Assembly (NCBI GenBank): GCA_003586115.2
Contig: QVOM02000126.1
Span: 3,363,924-3,427,923 of the forward strand
DNA: 64,000 nucleotides
Origin: Salvator merianae
Taxonomy: Eukaryota; Chordata; Lepidosauria; Squamata; Teiidae
Direction: 5' to 3'
Positions 34,533 through 47,737 of the stretch are shown here, piece after piece (position 1 is the first letter of the stretch; each line of letters begins with the position of its first letter). A program made the translations under genes and the position numbers. The notes under the pieces were generated by a model that was not told the DNA's origin, searched no databases, and saw only the letters and a program-made list of their open reading frames with translations.

Positions 34533-34584
34533 CTCTTCGGTTGCAGGCTTTTTTGCTAGCTGAGTCGAAATTAAAGGTCTTAAC
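34533..34584 (-). CDS. coding exon of unidentified host gene (52 nt)
   Basis: The minus strand has a strong acceptor (CTCTCTCCTTTCAG) and donor (GAAGAG|GTATGC). The exon is 52 nt: one base finishing a split codon, then 17 codons reading LRPLISTQLAKKPATEE. It ends on a codon boundary, and the next exon starts AVFLN in frame. It needs two bases from the exon before, which the candidate at 37262-37292 supplies. Function unknown. Confidence 0.65.
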
Positions 34585-36678
<2,094 letters not shown>

Positions 36679-36744
36679 GGGCCCAGTCACACCTAGGTTT
36701 TAATCCAGTTTCGGTCCACTTTCAGACTGAGAAAAACCATCAGT
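36679..36744. mobile_element. 220-bp foldback MITE, left part only
   Basis: It begins GGGCCCAGTCACACCT and runs to CATCAGTG, then breaks off exactly where the CATCCAGA element begins. The break suggests that the second element inserted or recombined here. Confidence 0.8.
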
Positions 36745-37150
36745 GCATCCAGATACGTGATAAATGCGCAATTATGTTGTGGCTATGTTGGGATTGCCAC
36801 ACGTATCTGTGGCTGCCCCAAAATAGCCCAGCTATAAAGGGGTGAAATCTCACTTTATCTTATACCAGGGACACTCAACTTTCAACATGGGGTTCCCTGG
36901 ACCAGTGACAAAACCTACCCATCAGAAGACTCGGCAGCATGATCCTTACTGAATAAAATGGTCCCCTGCACATGTGCGTAGTCAAATCTGTCACTGAAAT
37001 AGTCACTGCGCATGTGCAGGAACCAGCACGCGCACACTTCTAGGTATTTCACACCACTGAAATAACCGGATGAGATAAACAACAAGCAATTATTCCAGAG
37101 GAACTTTACTCCAGAATATCACTAAAAAGCAGGATTTTCCAGTGATGCCT
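36745..37150. mobile_element. CATCCAGA MITE, copy 2 (inverted relative to 12409-12782)
   Basis: It reads as the reverse complement of the 12409-12782 element across most of its length: GCATCCAGATAC end, GGATTGCCACACGTATCTGT, TATAAAGGGGTGAAATCTCA, AATAAAATGGTCCCCTGCAC, GTGTGAAAT block and the TTTTCCAG end. A CpG-rich centre (CACTGCGCATGTGCAGG) is shared. Confidence 0.72.
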
Positions 37151-37261
37151 GAAGGCTGCTTAAGCAGGGGGTTTCCTTTAAATCAGTATCTGATCTGAAT
37201 CAGGTTTCAGAACCACAATTAAGGGAAATTTTGATATCCCTTTTTCTCCACCCACAAGCAC

Positions 37262-37292
37262 CTATGGTTAGCAGGGACCGTCTTTAACTGTC
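37262..37292 (-). CDS. possible 31-nt micro-exon of the host gene
   Basis: The acceptor TTTGTAACCTTCCTCTAG is good. The donor CATAG|GTGCTT is weak. The 31-nt segment, entered in phase 1 and left in phase 2, reads QLKTVPANH. It links exon 37510-37575 (ends with one spare base) to exon 34533-34584 (needs two bases) without a stop. The phase fit is the main argument. The short length and weak donor are the main arguments against it. Another exon elsewhere could do the same. Confidence 0.3.
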
Positions 37293-37509
37293 CTAGAGGA
37301 AGGTTACAAACTGATCAAGAAACAAGTAATTGCAGTATAGATAGCCAGTAGGTGATTTTAAAGGGTAATCAGTTGTGTTTTCACATGATTAAGCAACAAT
37401 GCGTGAAATATAAAGCTTCTTCATTCTAAGAACGACTGTAGTGCTCACACTGATTAATACTGTAGCTACAATGAATTGTGGAAGATGCTGCAATTACAGA
37501 AGAACCCAC

Positions 37510-37575
37510 CTTGCAAAGTTACCTTGATGAGCTGCTCATTTCCCAATTCCAAACAAGTTTCTAAATAACTAGAGA
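37510..37575 (-). CDS. probable coding exon of the host gene
   Basis: The acceptor is CATATGTCTGCAG and the donor GCAAG|GTGGGT. An alternative donor 13 bp earlier (AAG|GTAACT) would end the exon at 37523. Entered after one base of a split codon, the frame reads SSYLETCLELGNEQLIK followed by VTLQ; the other two frames contain stops. The first codon completes with the G left by exon 63631-63682 (GTC, Val). I do not recognise the protein. Confidence 0.5.
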
Positions 37576-38155
37576 CTGCAGACATATGCTTTAGAAAAAA
37601 GATGTTTGCATCATGAAAGTAGTCACGTTTGCTCCAGCGCAGACAGAGAAGATATTACTCTCTTTCTTTATAAAATGCTATCATGATTAATAATTCAAAA
37701 ATTTTAATCAGGAAACATTCTCTTCCAAGAAGTGCATACATTTATTTTTATTCAGCCTAACATTGAGCAACCTGTCCTGCAATCTCTTGATTATGGCAAG
37801 ACAATAAGGAGATAAACCATATTACAAAAAGGTTTAAAATATAAACCTAAGGGAAAACATTCATAGCTATCCTAAAACAGAGCCGCAATCAAAAGAATCT
37901 TTTAAAAAACAGAAGGGTCCAGGCATTTTCTGTCTGCACAAAAGTAACTGAAGAGCAAAGCATCTTCCTATATCAGATCAAAGGCAACCTAGTTCAGCAA
38001 TCTTGTCCCAAAAGAACTAACCTAATCCCTCCGAGAATCCCAGAGGCAGAGTTCTCTCCTGTGTGACTAAGACAGTTACTATGCCTTTATTTATTCACAA
38101 CTCTGCAACTTTGGTGTAGAGCGATAGAAAAATAAAATACCTGTCACTTGCAGGG
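37576..38155. other. intron, nothing recognised
   Basis: AT-rich unique-looking sequence. No exon or named repeat found. Confidence 0.4.
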
Positions 38156-38900
38156 TTACCAGGAGGATAAAATGGAAAAGGGGAAAATAATGTTCGCTGA
38201 TTTGAGCTCTTTGGAAAAAGCCAGGAAATAAACACAAAATGCAGTGACAAATGAGTTCAGTTCTCTGGTGTCTGTTGAACTACAAGCACCAGTTACATGG
38301 GACTGAATATCAGTTATATTTACTCTGATTTTAAATGAATGAGATCTATCGTAAAATGCCAGCGGAAAGACCTGGATGACAGGTACCTGGCAAGTTCTCA
38401 TGGAAAGGTTGTTCCACAGTCTGAGGGCTGTGAAAGCCCTATTTTTAGCTGTTGCCCCACAGACGTAATGCAAAGATGGCATGGTAAGAAGGTCTTCTTC
38501 TGAAGATCTTAAATTGATGATCCAAGGCACTCCTTCAGATATTTGGGGGCCAAGTTATTTAGGGCCTTGTCTGCCAGCATTAGCAGCTCAAATGGGGTTT
38601 AGAAAAAACAGGAAGCCAGTGCATTTGGCTCAAAACTCCTATCAGTACTAGAGCTGCAGTGTTTTGCACTAGTTGTAGTATCTGAAAAGTCTTCAGGAGC
38701 AATCACATGGAATGCATTATACTAATCCAACCTGGAGGTCACAGATGTGTGGATCAGTGCGCCTGCTGGTCTCTATCAAGGAAGGGCTTTATTTGCCACA
38801 TTAAACACAGATGGCAATAGGTGTTCCTGGCCATTGCTGCTACCTGTGATTCAAGGGACAGAGATGGATCCAGGAGCACACCTAAGCTCCACACCTCTTC
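38156..38900. repeat. SINE/LINE 3'-tail mosaic
   Basis: 38156-38240 (AGGATAAAATGGAAAAGGGG then GAGCTCTTTGG) resembles the 3' part of the SINE at 54300-54505. 38380-38900 has the text of a widespread reptile repeat: GTTGTTCCACAGTCTGAGGG, AGGGCCTTGTCTGCCAGC, AACAGGAAGCCAGTGCA, GTCTTCAGGAGCAATC, ATTATACTAATCCAACCTGG. I recognise the pattern but cannot name the family with certainty. Confidence 0.5.
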
Positions 38901-39626
38901 CGGAAATGAATCAATTAAAAGTTTAGCTGATGAATATATACATCAAACTAATAGCTTAAAAAACAATTAAAAACTCCCATTGCAGTAAACTGACTGAACC
39001 AGATTAAAGGTTCTGCAAGTCCACTATCAACCAAGCTCCTTAACAACGAAGCTGACAAACCTGACATTCTCCTGACAAAGTGTGATTGGTACAAAATTTG
39101 TCATTGTGACTGCTCACGGCTGAATCTGCTTAGCTCACAATTCTGCCTTCAATTGAGTTGTAGAAGATAACATCTAAGTTTGTCCTCTAGCTTAACAACT
39201 TAAAAGAAGATTTAATATAATAGATTCTGACAGGGCTGAAAAGTGCATAAATTGAATTGCCAAAGTGAACAAATGCCGGAGAACGAAACAACAACAGCTC
39301 TGGTAAACAGCTGTTTTTATTTGCTTTGATTTTATCTCTCAAAATTAGACCATGCAGACATCCTGGGGGCTAGCATGACATGAAAGTAAAATTAAGCGCC
39401 TCCATTTTGCGACTCAGTAACAATGGAGGAAAAAAGAGCGGGAGAAGTGGAGCTCCACAGATGCCACCCTGTTTTCTTTCGGAGAAAAGGAAGGAAATAA
39501 CAAAGGAATAAATGAATGCAAGAAAATGAATGGGTTTTTAACAAACATCTGTTACAAAGGAACCTCAAGCTTTGCCAGGGGCCAGGCTCATTTGTTTAAA
39601 CTCTACAGCAAGCATGTGCGGCAGGA

Positions 39627-39745
39627 GTGCTCCAACTGTGGCAATCCAGATGTTCTTCAAGTACTACTTCCTGCTCTCCACGCCAGTTCCAGCAGCTGGC
39701 ACAGGATGCCAGGAGCTGAATACTGAGAGTTGCAGTTCATGAAGA
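39627..39745. repeat. foldback repeat of the ACTACAACTCCCA family
   Basis: It contains CAGATGTTCTTCAAGTACTA and, distally, GCTGAATACTGAGAGTTGCAG then TTCATGAAG. Diverged. Confidence 0.45.
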
Positions 39746-40417
39746 TGGCGTTTTTCGAGCAAGGAAATCTGCTTGAAAACTCTTGGCTTATCTTTCTACA
39801 ATCTCCCTCTAACCACAGTCATTTCCCCATTTCAGCTGAGCTGGGAAAAGAAGACTAGCAGGTGGTGTGGAGAGGTGACTGGTGAGGATGGTACAGTTTT
39901 AGCTGTCTTTACCCCATGTTCTCATTTTCTCTGCAAATCAACACCTTTTCCACATTCCCACTCTGGTGATACGCAATTAGATCAGACTGAGATGAACCTT
40001 TAAAAAATTTCAAAATACATCTGCTATCAAAACATGAAGAGGGTCATGCAAGATAATAAACCTCTTGTCTATTAAAATTTCTCATTACTGACCATGTCGC
40101 CTTTCAGATATATTTTACCTTAAAATAATACAGGCATCTTTTTTTTAATTTCTTTCAGAAGCAGTTAGAAGAAAAAAATGTACTCTAAGGCATTTTAATG
40201 ATTTTAAGACATCCTCAAAGACACCTGTACAAGGCAAAGGAGATTTTAAATGGTTTTCTGGATTATATATTAGGATTTTGTTGCTTTGATTTTGTCACTG
40301 ACTCTGTTGGTAGGAGGGCAGCATATAATGTGAAATATAAATATAAAATAAATCCAGACATCTAAATTAGTAGCATCCCGCTGGTACTGCCTGAAGTTTA
40401 TTGTTGTTGCTGCTGCT

Positions 40418-40735
40418 GTTGTATACCAGCGAGTTGTGGCAGAGTCCTGGTTGAACTGCATGGGCACCTCCATGCAGTATTTCTTGGAAGAAATACAGAA
40501 GTTATTTGCCATCGCCTACTTCCAGGGGGAGCCTGGGGATCGAACTGGCAACCCTCCGCTTTCCAGGCAACTTGTTCTACCACTAAGCTATAGCCATTCC
40601 CAGACTCCATGGGCATCTCCATGCAGTTTCCTAGGCACAGATATAGAAGTGGTTTGTCACTGCCGAGGTTGGGGATCGAACTGGCAACCCTCTGCTTTCC
40701 AGGCGGTTTACTCTACCACCGAGCTACTTGAAGTA
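40418..40735 (-). mobile_element. tRNA-derived SINE dimer, family 2
   Basis: Two consecutive units, each with an inverted B box (GGGGATCGAACTGGCAACCCTC) and A box (CTCTACCACCGAGCTA and TTCTACCACTAAGCTA), each preceded by ATGGGCATCTCCATGCAGT. On the minus strand each begins as a tRNA-like TAGCTCGGTGGTAGAGTAAA. The two heads lie ~120 bp apart. Related to the fragment at 12890-13005. Confidence 0.78.
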
Positions 40736-41074
40736 ATTCCAATGTTCCTAAAAGTAGATATGCAAACTCTGCTTCTGATTCACACTAGCCTCTTTCATTG
40801 TTGACATTTTTTCTTTCCTTTTTTGTGAGTATGTGTGAAAAGTCAAAGAGGAAGAGATCTTAGTCTTCCACTCTACCTCTTGATATAATGGCAACAAGAG
40901 GGGGGGAAAAAGATTTTGCAAAGAGAACTTGGTTTACATCAAGTAATCTTTATGCAGCCTAGCTTTTGAAACAAGTAAGCTGCAGGCAACCCATGCGACA
41001 TCTCTGCATGTCCCTCTTTCCTTTGACCCTGCATCTACCTTGCTATTCGTCATCCAGCTAGGATCCATCTATGG

Positions 41075-41195
41075 CAGGACTGCTCAGGTGGAGGCTCTCC
41101 ACTCGTTCTTGAACTACAGATGCTCCCAAAATACTGGGAACTGAATGCTGGAAGCTGTGGGTTCAGAAACATCTGGAGAGCTGCAGGTAGAGCAG
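41075..41195. repeat. foldback repeat of the ACTACAACTCCCA family
   Basis: Outer arms ACTGCTCAGGTGGAGGCTCT and GCTGCAGGTAGAGCAG, inner TTCTTGAACTACAGATGCTC and GCTGTGGGTTCAGAAACATC. Confidence 0.5.
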
Positions 41196-41454
41196 ACATG
41201 ATCTATGGTTCCCTTACCACGTGGAAGGGCTACAGGAGAATGAGTCCAGGCAATAGTCACTGGGAACCACAGGGACCCAGTATGGGTGATGGGCTCAAGA
41301 GCATCATTGCCATCAAACGTTTTCACCAAGAAACACTGCTACGTCCATCACAGAATTTATGGAAGCAGCCTCTTATTACTTACTGTCTGTGTTAATGGCA
41401 CAAATTAAGGCTTCCCTATGAGAGGGCCTATTCAGACCTGAAGGGAGAGCAGAA

Positions 41455-42065
41455 ATAAGAGGTGGTAAACTTCATTTATTTAGTTATAAAGAGATGCCTC
41501 CTGCACCTCACCAACTGGTCTCAGGGAGGGTCATAACATTCTATAAACTCAGCATAAAACATAGATAAAATAGGGTAAACATTATCAGGGCCCAGAGCTG
41601 GTGGGGTGGAGGCTCTGAGTCTCCAGTGATGGAAAAAGTGCTCTGCTTCGGCTCAGCAACCACTGCCTCCTCACCTGGCCCCTCCACTGCTGCATCCCTC
41701 ATTCCTGCCACTGCCACGGCAGTCCCTGCTGTTCTTAGCGGCCACCGGCACCAGTGTCTTCTCTGCTGTGGGAGTTTTAGCCAGGCACTGAAAACCATAT
41801 CACTCTGGTACCTAGCATATCTCCACTGGGAGATTCTTCCAAACCTTCCCCCACCCCTTGGCAGAGAAGGCCCTCTTGAGTGATGGCATCCTGTGAACCT
41901 ATGAGGATGATGGAACTACAAGATCTTAATACTTGGACAAGTCTAGATGGGAGAAGGTGCCCCTTCCTGCTCTTCAGATTTTTTTCTGGACTACAACCTC
42001 CATCATCCTTGACCACTGCCATGCTAATTAAAGGTGATTGGGAGTTGCTCTCTGTAAGATCTGAA
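41455..42065. repeat. LINE 3'-tail repeat and foldback fragment
   Basis: Shared text with 44500-44830 and 59190-59500: a GCCAGGCACTGAAAACCATAT block, then a 'ttccaaaccttcccccacc...gagaaggccctctt' block and GATGATGGAACTACAAGA. A foldback fragment lies at 41985-42065 (GGACTACAACCTCCATCATC). Overlapping frames on both strands are not genes. Confidence 0.5.
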
Positions 42066-43549
42066 AGGCAAAGCACAGATCATCTGCTTCAGATTCAGAC
42101 ATGCCCTCAGCTGAGAGAACAGATTATAAACTGCCTTCATCTCTTTCATCTCTATTTGCTTTTAAAGTTCTTAATTATACAGGATTGGCTACTACTCATA
42201 TGGGGGGGAAGGGAAATGATCTAAATGTAAAGCAAAGTAATGAACACAGATTCTTCATGACAAAAAATATTTAAGTTCTTTAAAAAAAAAATCAAGTAAC
42301 GAATTACACTCCCAAAATTACTTTAAGGCTTAAGAGCATGCAAAGTTAACTTTCTAATTATACAAAGATGAGGCAACTTTGATTGCTACAGAACACCATC
42401 CCCTCCCTATACAAGTCCTTATGTTGACATAATTGCCATCTCCCTTCCTAATATCACCTCTTGCCAACATACACACCCTGGTGGAGAAGGTCAACCCTTT
42501 AAATGGTAGCTCTGATATAAAAGAAACATTTGGAAAAGGTCTTTTTACCTGCATGATGAACATTAAAGAATATTTGCCATCTGGGAATCAACACAACATG
42601 GACTCTGTTCTGTGATTATCTTTCTCATTCATGCCTAATTACAATCCATAAATCATACTCTTCTGCTTGTAATTTATAGTATCTGATTAGGCAAAAGGAA
42701 AGCAGCTCTCTGAAGTTCCTGGCCAGAGCAATCTAATCTGACTGTTTCAAAGCCCTGTCCTGGAAGAGATTGCTTTTAAATACATTTTACAGTCACTCTC
42801 CACCACAAAGCATCCGACAAGATAAAAAGGATCTTAACATAAATATTGCTACACAGAATGAAAAATGAAAGCATATTTTTAAAACATTCACAAGATGAAT
42901 GTTTTAAAAATATTTTGCTAAAGTAAACCAAGTCACTGAAAGCCCTGCTATAATTTCCCAAATCAATGTCACTTAGAAATATTCAGGCCAATAGATTTAT
43001 CAGCAGAAACTGGGGTACTTTGCTTTATTTTGTGGGACCAATTTATCCCGTGGGGCCAGTGTGAGAATGACAATATATGAAGAACCTTTTTTGCACGACT
43101 TGGAGCAAGAAGCATATAGCTACCACCATTTAAACATGTGGAAGAGACCTCCTCAGTCTTCAAAAACTTAGGCCACATGAATTAATTTTAAAGAAGACTC
43201 TTTGTCCTTCATTTAAATCTTATTTTTGAAAATAAACAAAAATGCACAGCTTCTCTTCTGGAATTTCCAATTTGGAGTGCTATGATACCTGGTTGGAAGT
43301 CTACTACCACACATATGCATTACAATTTTACAAATGTTCTTCTCCCAGAAATAACACAGAAAAATATTCTTGAATTCAGGAGAAAGTACACTGAAAGTAA
43401 TTGACAGTCAACAACAGCGAAATACTGTGCAGCCTTCTCTTTGATTCACTGCTCAGTTATTAACACAACCAAATGTCTGAATAATCAACAATTATCTACA
43501 GTTAATACACAAACAGTACAATCTGGAGATTCAAGACAGACTGGTCCCT
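42066..43549. other. intron, no convincing exon
   Basis: AT-rich. One minus-strand segment ending near 43130 reads KFLKTEEVSSTCLNGG, but its donor (GTAGCT) and acceptor are poor, so I do not call it. Confidence 0.35.
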
Positions 43550-44180
43550 TTTGTGGCATTAAACGTACCCACTCTATGCGCCAGAACACATTACCATGAC
43601 AGTATATACTTACGCAAGATTGGCTCACAAAAACCGAATACTTCAAGCACCTTGAGCATGTGGGATGTAGCATCCTCTAGCAGCACAAGCTTGGGGTATA
43701 CTTCTGGGATAGAACTCTTCTTCACTGAGTCCCTACTCCATGCCATGATGCCCAGCAGAAAATGCTTCCACTGCTTATGCCTTTGGGTCAAACCTATCTG
43801 ACAAAGGATCTTCCAAGCACACTTCTGTGTAATCCTTATCGTAATTACAGCGGCCTGCTGTTCTGCCCCAAAGCATGCATCCTCATCTGCAGCCAGACTG
43901 CTTACAGAGTTTCCTGCCCGTCATATATTACTCCAGTCCTTAGAGACATTCATCGACTGCCGACTCACTTCCAGGCCCAGTATAAATGGGATCCAAATAG
44001 CTGAAGGAGTGCCTCCTCCTCTACTGCCCTGTCAGTCATTTACGATCTCCAGAGAAAACTCTCTAGACAATACCATCCCTTTCTGAGGTGGCTGGTGATA
44101 CAGTTAGAGACAGGGCCTTTTCTGTGGCAGCCCCCAGGCAATGGAATAGTCTTCCCGCAGGAGTATACCAGGCCTCTTTA
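43550..44180 (+). mobile_element. L2-like LINE, C-terminal region of ORF2
   Basis: With several frameshifts the plus strand reads NYSGLLFCPKACILICSQTA (compare LDYCNALYxGLP...LQxVQNAAARLL), then SYITPVLRDIHRLPTHFQAQ (compare HITPVLRDLHWLPVxFRIxY) and GPFLWQPPGNGIVFPQ (shifted form of RAFSVAAPRxWNSLP). This order is diagnostic of L2-type elements. It is heavily decayed. Confidence 0.72.
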
Positions 44181-44187
44181 CTGATGC

Positions 44188-44478
44188 TTGGTGAAAGCAT
44201 TCAGGCATATCAATGGCTATTAGACTAAATGTCCAGGTACCACCTCTAGGTTGGAGAGACAGACAGGATGCTCAGGTACCTACCCCCAGTTGGAGAGACA
44301 GGCAGGATGTCTCTAAAGGTCATTTGCAAAGAGTCAAGGGATGGTAAAGGTTTTATCTTTGTCTTTTGCTTGAGAATGCCCAGGAGCAATTGGTGGTCCA
44401 ATATGCAAGATAGGATGTTGGACTAAATGTGCAGTGGCTCGATGGAGCAAGACTCCTCTTACATTCTATGTTCTTATG
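44188..44478 (+). mobile_element. CR1 LINE 3' end with internal duplication
   Basis: Same subfamily as 815-1214 and 26062-26311, ending GGAGCAAGACTCCTCTTACA then TTCTATGTTCTTATG. The segment ...GGTTGGAGAGACAGACAGGATG and the following AGTTGGAGAGACAGGCAGGATG are tandem near-copies (period ~45 bp), so this copy carries a small duplication the others lack. Confidence 0.8.
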
Positions 44479-44499
44479 TTTTGATAACTAGTTTGTTTT

Positions 44500-44930
44500 A
44501 ATTTTTTATTCATTTAAGAATTTATATCCTGCACTTTACCCAAAAGTCCCAGGGTGGCTCACAACAACTGAAAGATAAAATACATAAAGTAACCTAAAAT
44601 ATAACCCTCCCTACCACCCAGGCAGGACAACTCTCAGAGGGTAAAGAGATATGTTTTAACCAGGCACCAAAAACCATATAATGTAGGTGCCCAGTGAACC
44701 TGCATAGGGAGGCTGTTCCAGAGTGTGGGGCCACCACAGAAAAGGCCCTCTTGTTTTTTCACTGCCCCTTTCACAACTCTGAGAGAGGTGGAACTACAAG
44801 AAGACCCTCTTAATCTTGGGTTTTGTGTATGTGTTTTAATATCATTATTTCCCCTTTTTTAATGTTGGTATTTTATAATGTTGTTCTCTTTCCCTGTTAA
44901 CTGATGTAGGATGGTATAAAATAACAACAA
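44500..44930 (+). repeat. LINE 3'-tail repeat
   Basis: It carries TTTATATCCTGCACTTTACC, CCCAGGGTGGCTCACAACAAC, an A-rich stretch, ACCAGGCACCAAAAACCATA, GAGGCTGTTCCAGAGTGTGG and GGCCCTCTTG, then a GGATGGTATAAAATAACAAC tail. The same blocks occur at 41455-41900 and 59190-59500. Confidence 0.55.
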
Positions 44931-44969
44931 CCATCTCCAACATCATCATCATCTGCTATCCTAAAAGGA

Positions 44970-45200
44970 TCACAGATCTTTCAATATGAAAACCTGCTCA
45001 CTCCACTTCTCTGACTCAAAGCGCAGGAGAATAGACTCCATAGCAACTGATGGAACTGGCCTATTCTGATCCTTGACTTCAAGGGCATCATGTGAACATT
45101 CCCATTCTGATGGAAATGAACTGTCTTCTGTGCTGCCTGCAGCGCTGGGGGGAGAGGGCAGAGGAGAAGGGAGATTTTCATCTCCATGGCATCCCTCGGA
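44970..45200 (-). pseudogene. unidentified coding-like remnant interrupted by a SINE
   Basis: On the minus strand the frame reads EGCHGDENLPSPLP, then SSFPSEWECSHDALEVKD, then ESILLRFESEKWSEQVF and a stop at 44970. Its composition looks coding rather than random. Upstream it is cut by a microsatellite and the SINE at 45262-45543. Beyond the SINE, minus-strand text at 45550-45760 also looks coding-like but is broken by stops. It may be a degraded mobile-element or retrocopy protein. No domain is recognised and no in-phase splice pair found. Confidence 0.3.
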
Positions 45201-45231
45201 GAACAAGAAGAAGAAGAAGAAGAAGAAGAAG

Positions 45232-45262
<31 letters not shown>
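45201..45262. repeat. (GAA)n(CAA)n microsatellite at a SINE tail
   Basis: About nine GAA triplets followed by about ten CAA/AAC triplets. Position at the 3' end of the minus-strand SINE suggests it grew from the SINE tail. Confidence 0.9.
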
Positions 45263-45263
<1 letters not shown>

Positions 45264-45543
45264 CTTGGTTTTTATACCCTGCTTTTCTCGGCCGAAGCTG
45301 ACTCAAAGCGGCTTACAAGGCTATTTTTTGCCCGAAGGCTTACATCTGTCTATCTTCCGCATCACACAATGTGATGCTCCCTATTTATCTACTTGCAATT
45401 ACTTGCTTTCGAACAGCTAGGTTGGCTGGAGCTAGAGGCCAGTAGAGGGCGCTCATCCCCTCTACACGGCAGACAGGGGCCTTGAACTCCAATCCTCCTA
45501 TTGAAAGATCAGTGCCTTAGCCTTCTGCGCCACCGTGCCTCAT
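45262..45543 (-). mobile_element. tRNA-derived SINE, family 3
   Basis: On the minus strand the head reads GAGGCACGGTGGCGCAGAAG then GCTAAGGCACTGATC (A box) and GGATTGGAGTTCAAGGCC (B box), resembling a tRNA with a long variable arm (Leu/Ser type). The body includes AGCGCCCTCTACTGGCC and ends GGGTATAAAAACCAA before the repeat tail. Confidence 0.85.
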
Positions 45544-45864
45544 CTCTTCCCCTGCCCCAAGAAGTAGAGGGGGGATAAGCAATAGGGTCTCAGTGCTAAT
45601 TCTCCTTGCGGAAGGGAGAGTGATGGGCCTGGTGCCTTTTTAGGAATAGGACCCGTCTCAGGTAGAGATGAGCTTGCATGCTGGCAATGCTCTGGGAACT
45701 AGGAAATACCGGAACTTCCGTCTGCTCTCAGTCTTCAACCTTCCCTTTATATCAGGTGACGGCAGGGCAACAGTGTTAAAATATTATATAACTTTGCCCA
45801 GGACTACTCACCAGCAACTATCCTCTAGCTAATGTTTACAAGAAATGTGCTGGACTAGTGCTGA

Positions 45865-46795
45865 GCTGGCAACCCATTTGGGCCCAGCATGGCCAGGTGG
45901 CATGTGCAAGTGAGACAGTGTCCAGGGAGAAGAGAGATCCTGCCTTCCCCTTGCCCATCACAGCCAGAATTTTCTTCATTTATTTATTTTTTGCATTTTT
46001 TATCTCACACCTTTCCGCCCACGGCAATGGAACACCACTCGCCCACTTCTCCAGCTTACCCATGAGAGTCAGCACTATCCACAACCCAAATCAGTGCAAA
46101 GATCCTAATCCCTGCACCACACCCAACCGTGAGGTTCCCAGAATCCCCCTCCCAGCTAGATGCTGTGCCCATCCCAGCCCCCAAAGCCCACCAAACCTCT
46201 CCCCCACCCAAAGACCTCTCAACCCTTCAGCCACTTGCTACTACAAACAACCACTACCCCCAACCCCCTTCTCGGGCACAAAGGTCCCTGGACAACCTCC
46301 CTGACCCTCAAAACTCATGAGAGGTGCAGTCTGTCCCCCGCATCTCCCCAACGCCTCAAAAGACCTCCTCCTGGACTGACTATTCCCTTCTCCCTATTCC
46401 CAGATAGGCTACTTTAAACAAGCACCTCTGTATGCTTTGGCTTGTCCCGATCCTTGTGACCAGAACAGCAAAGGAGGAGCCAGGAGGAGTCGGCAATGGG
46501 AGAAGCCCTAGCACACTAACTGCTTAAGCAACAAGGAAAATGCAGGAAGAGGAGGAACTGCTTCTGCTGCTGCTGCTGCTATGGCTGTAGCTACTTTCAG
46601 GCAAGGGGCCACCACTGAGGCCTAGGTAAACATGGTCTGGACAAGACATGCCACCACAATGCCACCTGGCCAACTGAACAGTACCATTCTGTGCCCAATG
46701 GGCTGGTTACCCAGTGACTGGCAAGCTTCACTGCACTGACCTGCTTGGCCTGGTGTTGTGCCCCCCTGCCTGGCCGAGGGCAGTACGTACAGCCA
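45865..46795. mobile_element. possible DNA element with ~40-bp inverted ends
   Basis: 45865-45910 contains GGCAACCCATTTGGGCCCAG then GGCCAGGTGGCAT. 46650-46760, reverse-complemented, contains GTAACCAGCCCATTGGGCAC and GGCCAGGTGGCATTG. These look like diverged inverted termini of a ~930-bp element. The Pro-rich frames between 46020 and 46420 fall inside it and show no domain. Tentative. Confidence 0.3.
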
Positions 46796-46902
46796 CTTCA
46801 TGGACAAGGCATGTTTTTTTTTTTTTAATAAACTAATAAATAAATAAATAAAATATTTGGTCTAAATTTTGCTGTGTCATTTTGCCAACTTTTTTGATCA
46901 TG

Positions 46903-47062
46903 GGTGCTCAAACTGTGGCTCGCCATATGTTTCTGAACTACAACTCCCAACATTCCATACCTAGCATTCCATACCTGTGGAGCTGGTAGAAAATGCTAGG
47001 AGAGAAATGTTGGCAGTTTTAGCTCAGGAACATCTGGAGGGCTGCAAGTTGAGCAATCCTGC
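46903..47062. repeat. foldback repeat of the ACTACAACTCCCA family
   Basis: Left arm GTTTCTGAACTACAACTCCC, right arm TGTTGGCAGTTTTAGCTCAGG then AACATCTGGAGGGCTGCAAG. The middle carries a short direct duplication CATTCCATACCTAG/CATTCCATACCTG. Confidence 0.6.
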
Positions 47063-47737
47063 TTCGGATATACTGAAAACTGAACCTAAGAACACAGAAA
47101 CAGAGATGTTATCCATCTTTACAGGATTAGCATTCTGTACTCAGCATTGCTCTCTACACTGGCACTTGCAGTTAATATGCGTTTATAGTTTGATTGTAAA
47201 TGAACCATCCAAGCCAAACCTTGCATTTCAGCATAATCATTTAGCTTGCAAAAGGTCTGGAGGAGAAGGCAGAAAAGCCAGCTTCATGGAATACAGTGAT
47301 GGAGTATCAGACAGTATTTCATCTAGGTTTGCAAACAAAGACTCCTTTTTTCCAAATGAGTTATGACTGTTTAAAAAAATCCTCTGCCCTAACTCTAGTG
47401 CTCACATAAATTTATTAAATTAGAATCCCCTCCTATCTATCAAAATGCCAGTTTAGGCAGTGATAGATTTTAACTTAATATAAGAATAAAATGAAGAATG
47501 AATGAATGAAAATACTTTCTTGTGAATTTGGCAAGTGGAAGTAGACAAATGATACTAAATGCTTCATGCAATTAAAATGCTTAAATACCAAAAGTTTTGT
47601 TTAGAGAATGTTGTTTTCCTCAGAAAAAGGCAACCAACCAAGGTTAGTATTAATCAGGGCTAAACATACTGTTGGAGAGTGTTTTTTAAAGTCTTATTTT
47701 TTTCTGCCTGAGGTCAAACTTTGATAGATCTCAGACT

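Noticed and set aside
41370..41420. Possible small minus-strand exon before a GTAAGT donor (ALICAINTD)
   Set aside because: Only ~32 nt, poor acceptor, and phase not testable against neighbours.
42969..43178. Minus-strand frame KFLKTEEVSSTCLNGG
   Set aside because: Weak donor and acceptor, no phase support and no recognisable similarity.
43591..43791. Minus-strand frame followed by a strong GTAAGT donor, looking like an exon
   Set aside because: The plus strand of the same interval continues into an L2-type ORF2 tail in the expected order, so it is better explained as LINE sequence; the acceptor side is unsupported.
45186..45374. Frame with poly-Glu and poly-Gln runs
   Set aside because: Created by the (GAA)n(CAA)n tract at the tail of a SINE.
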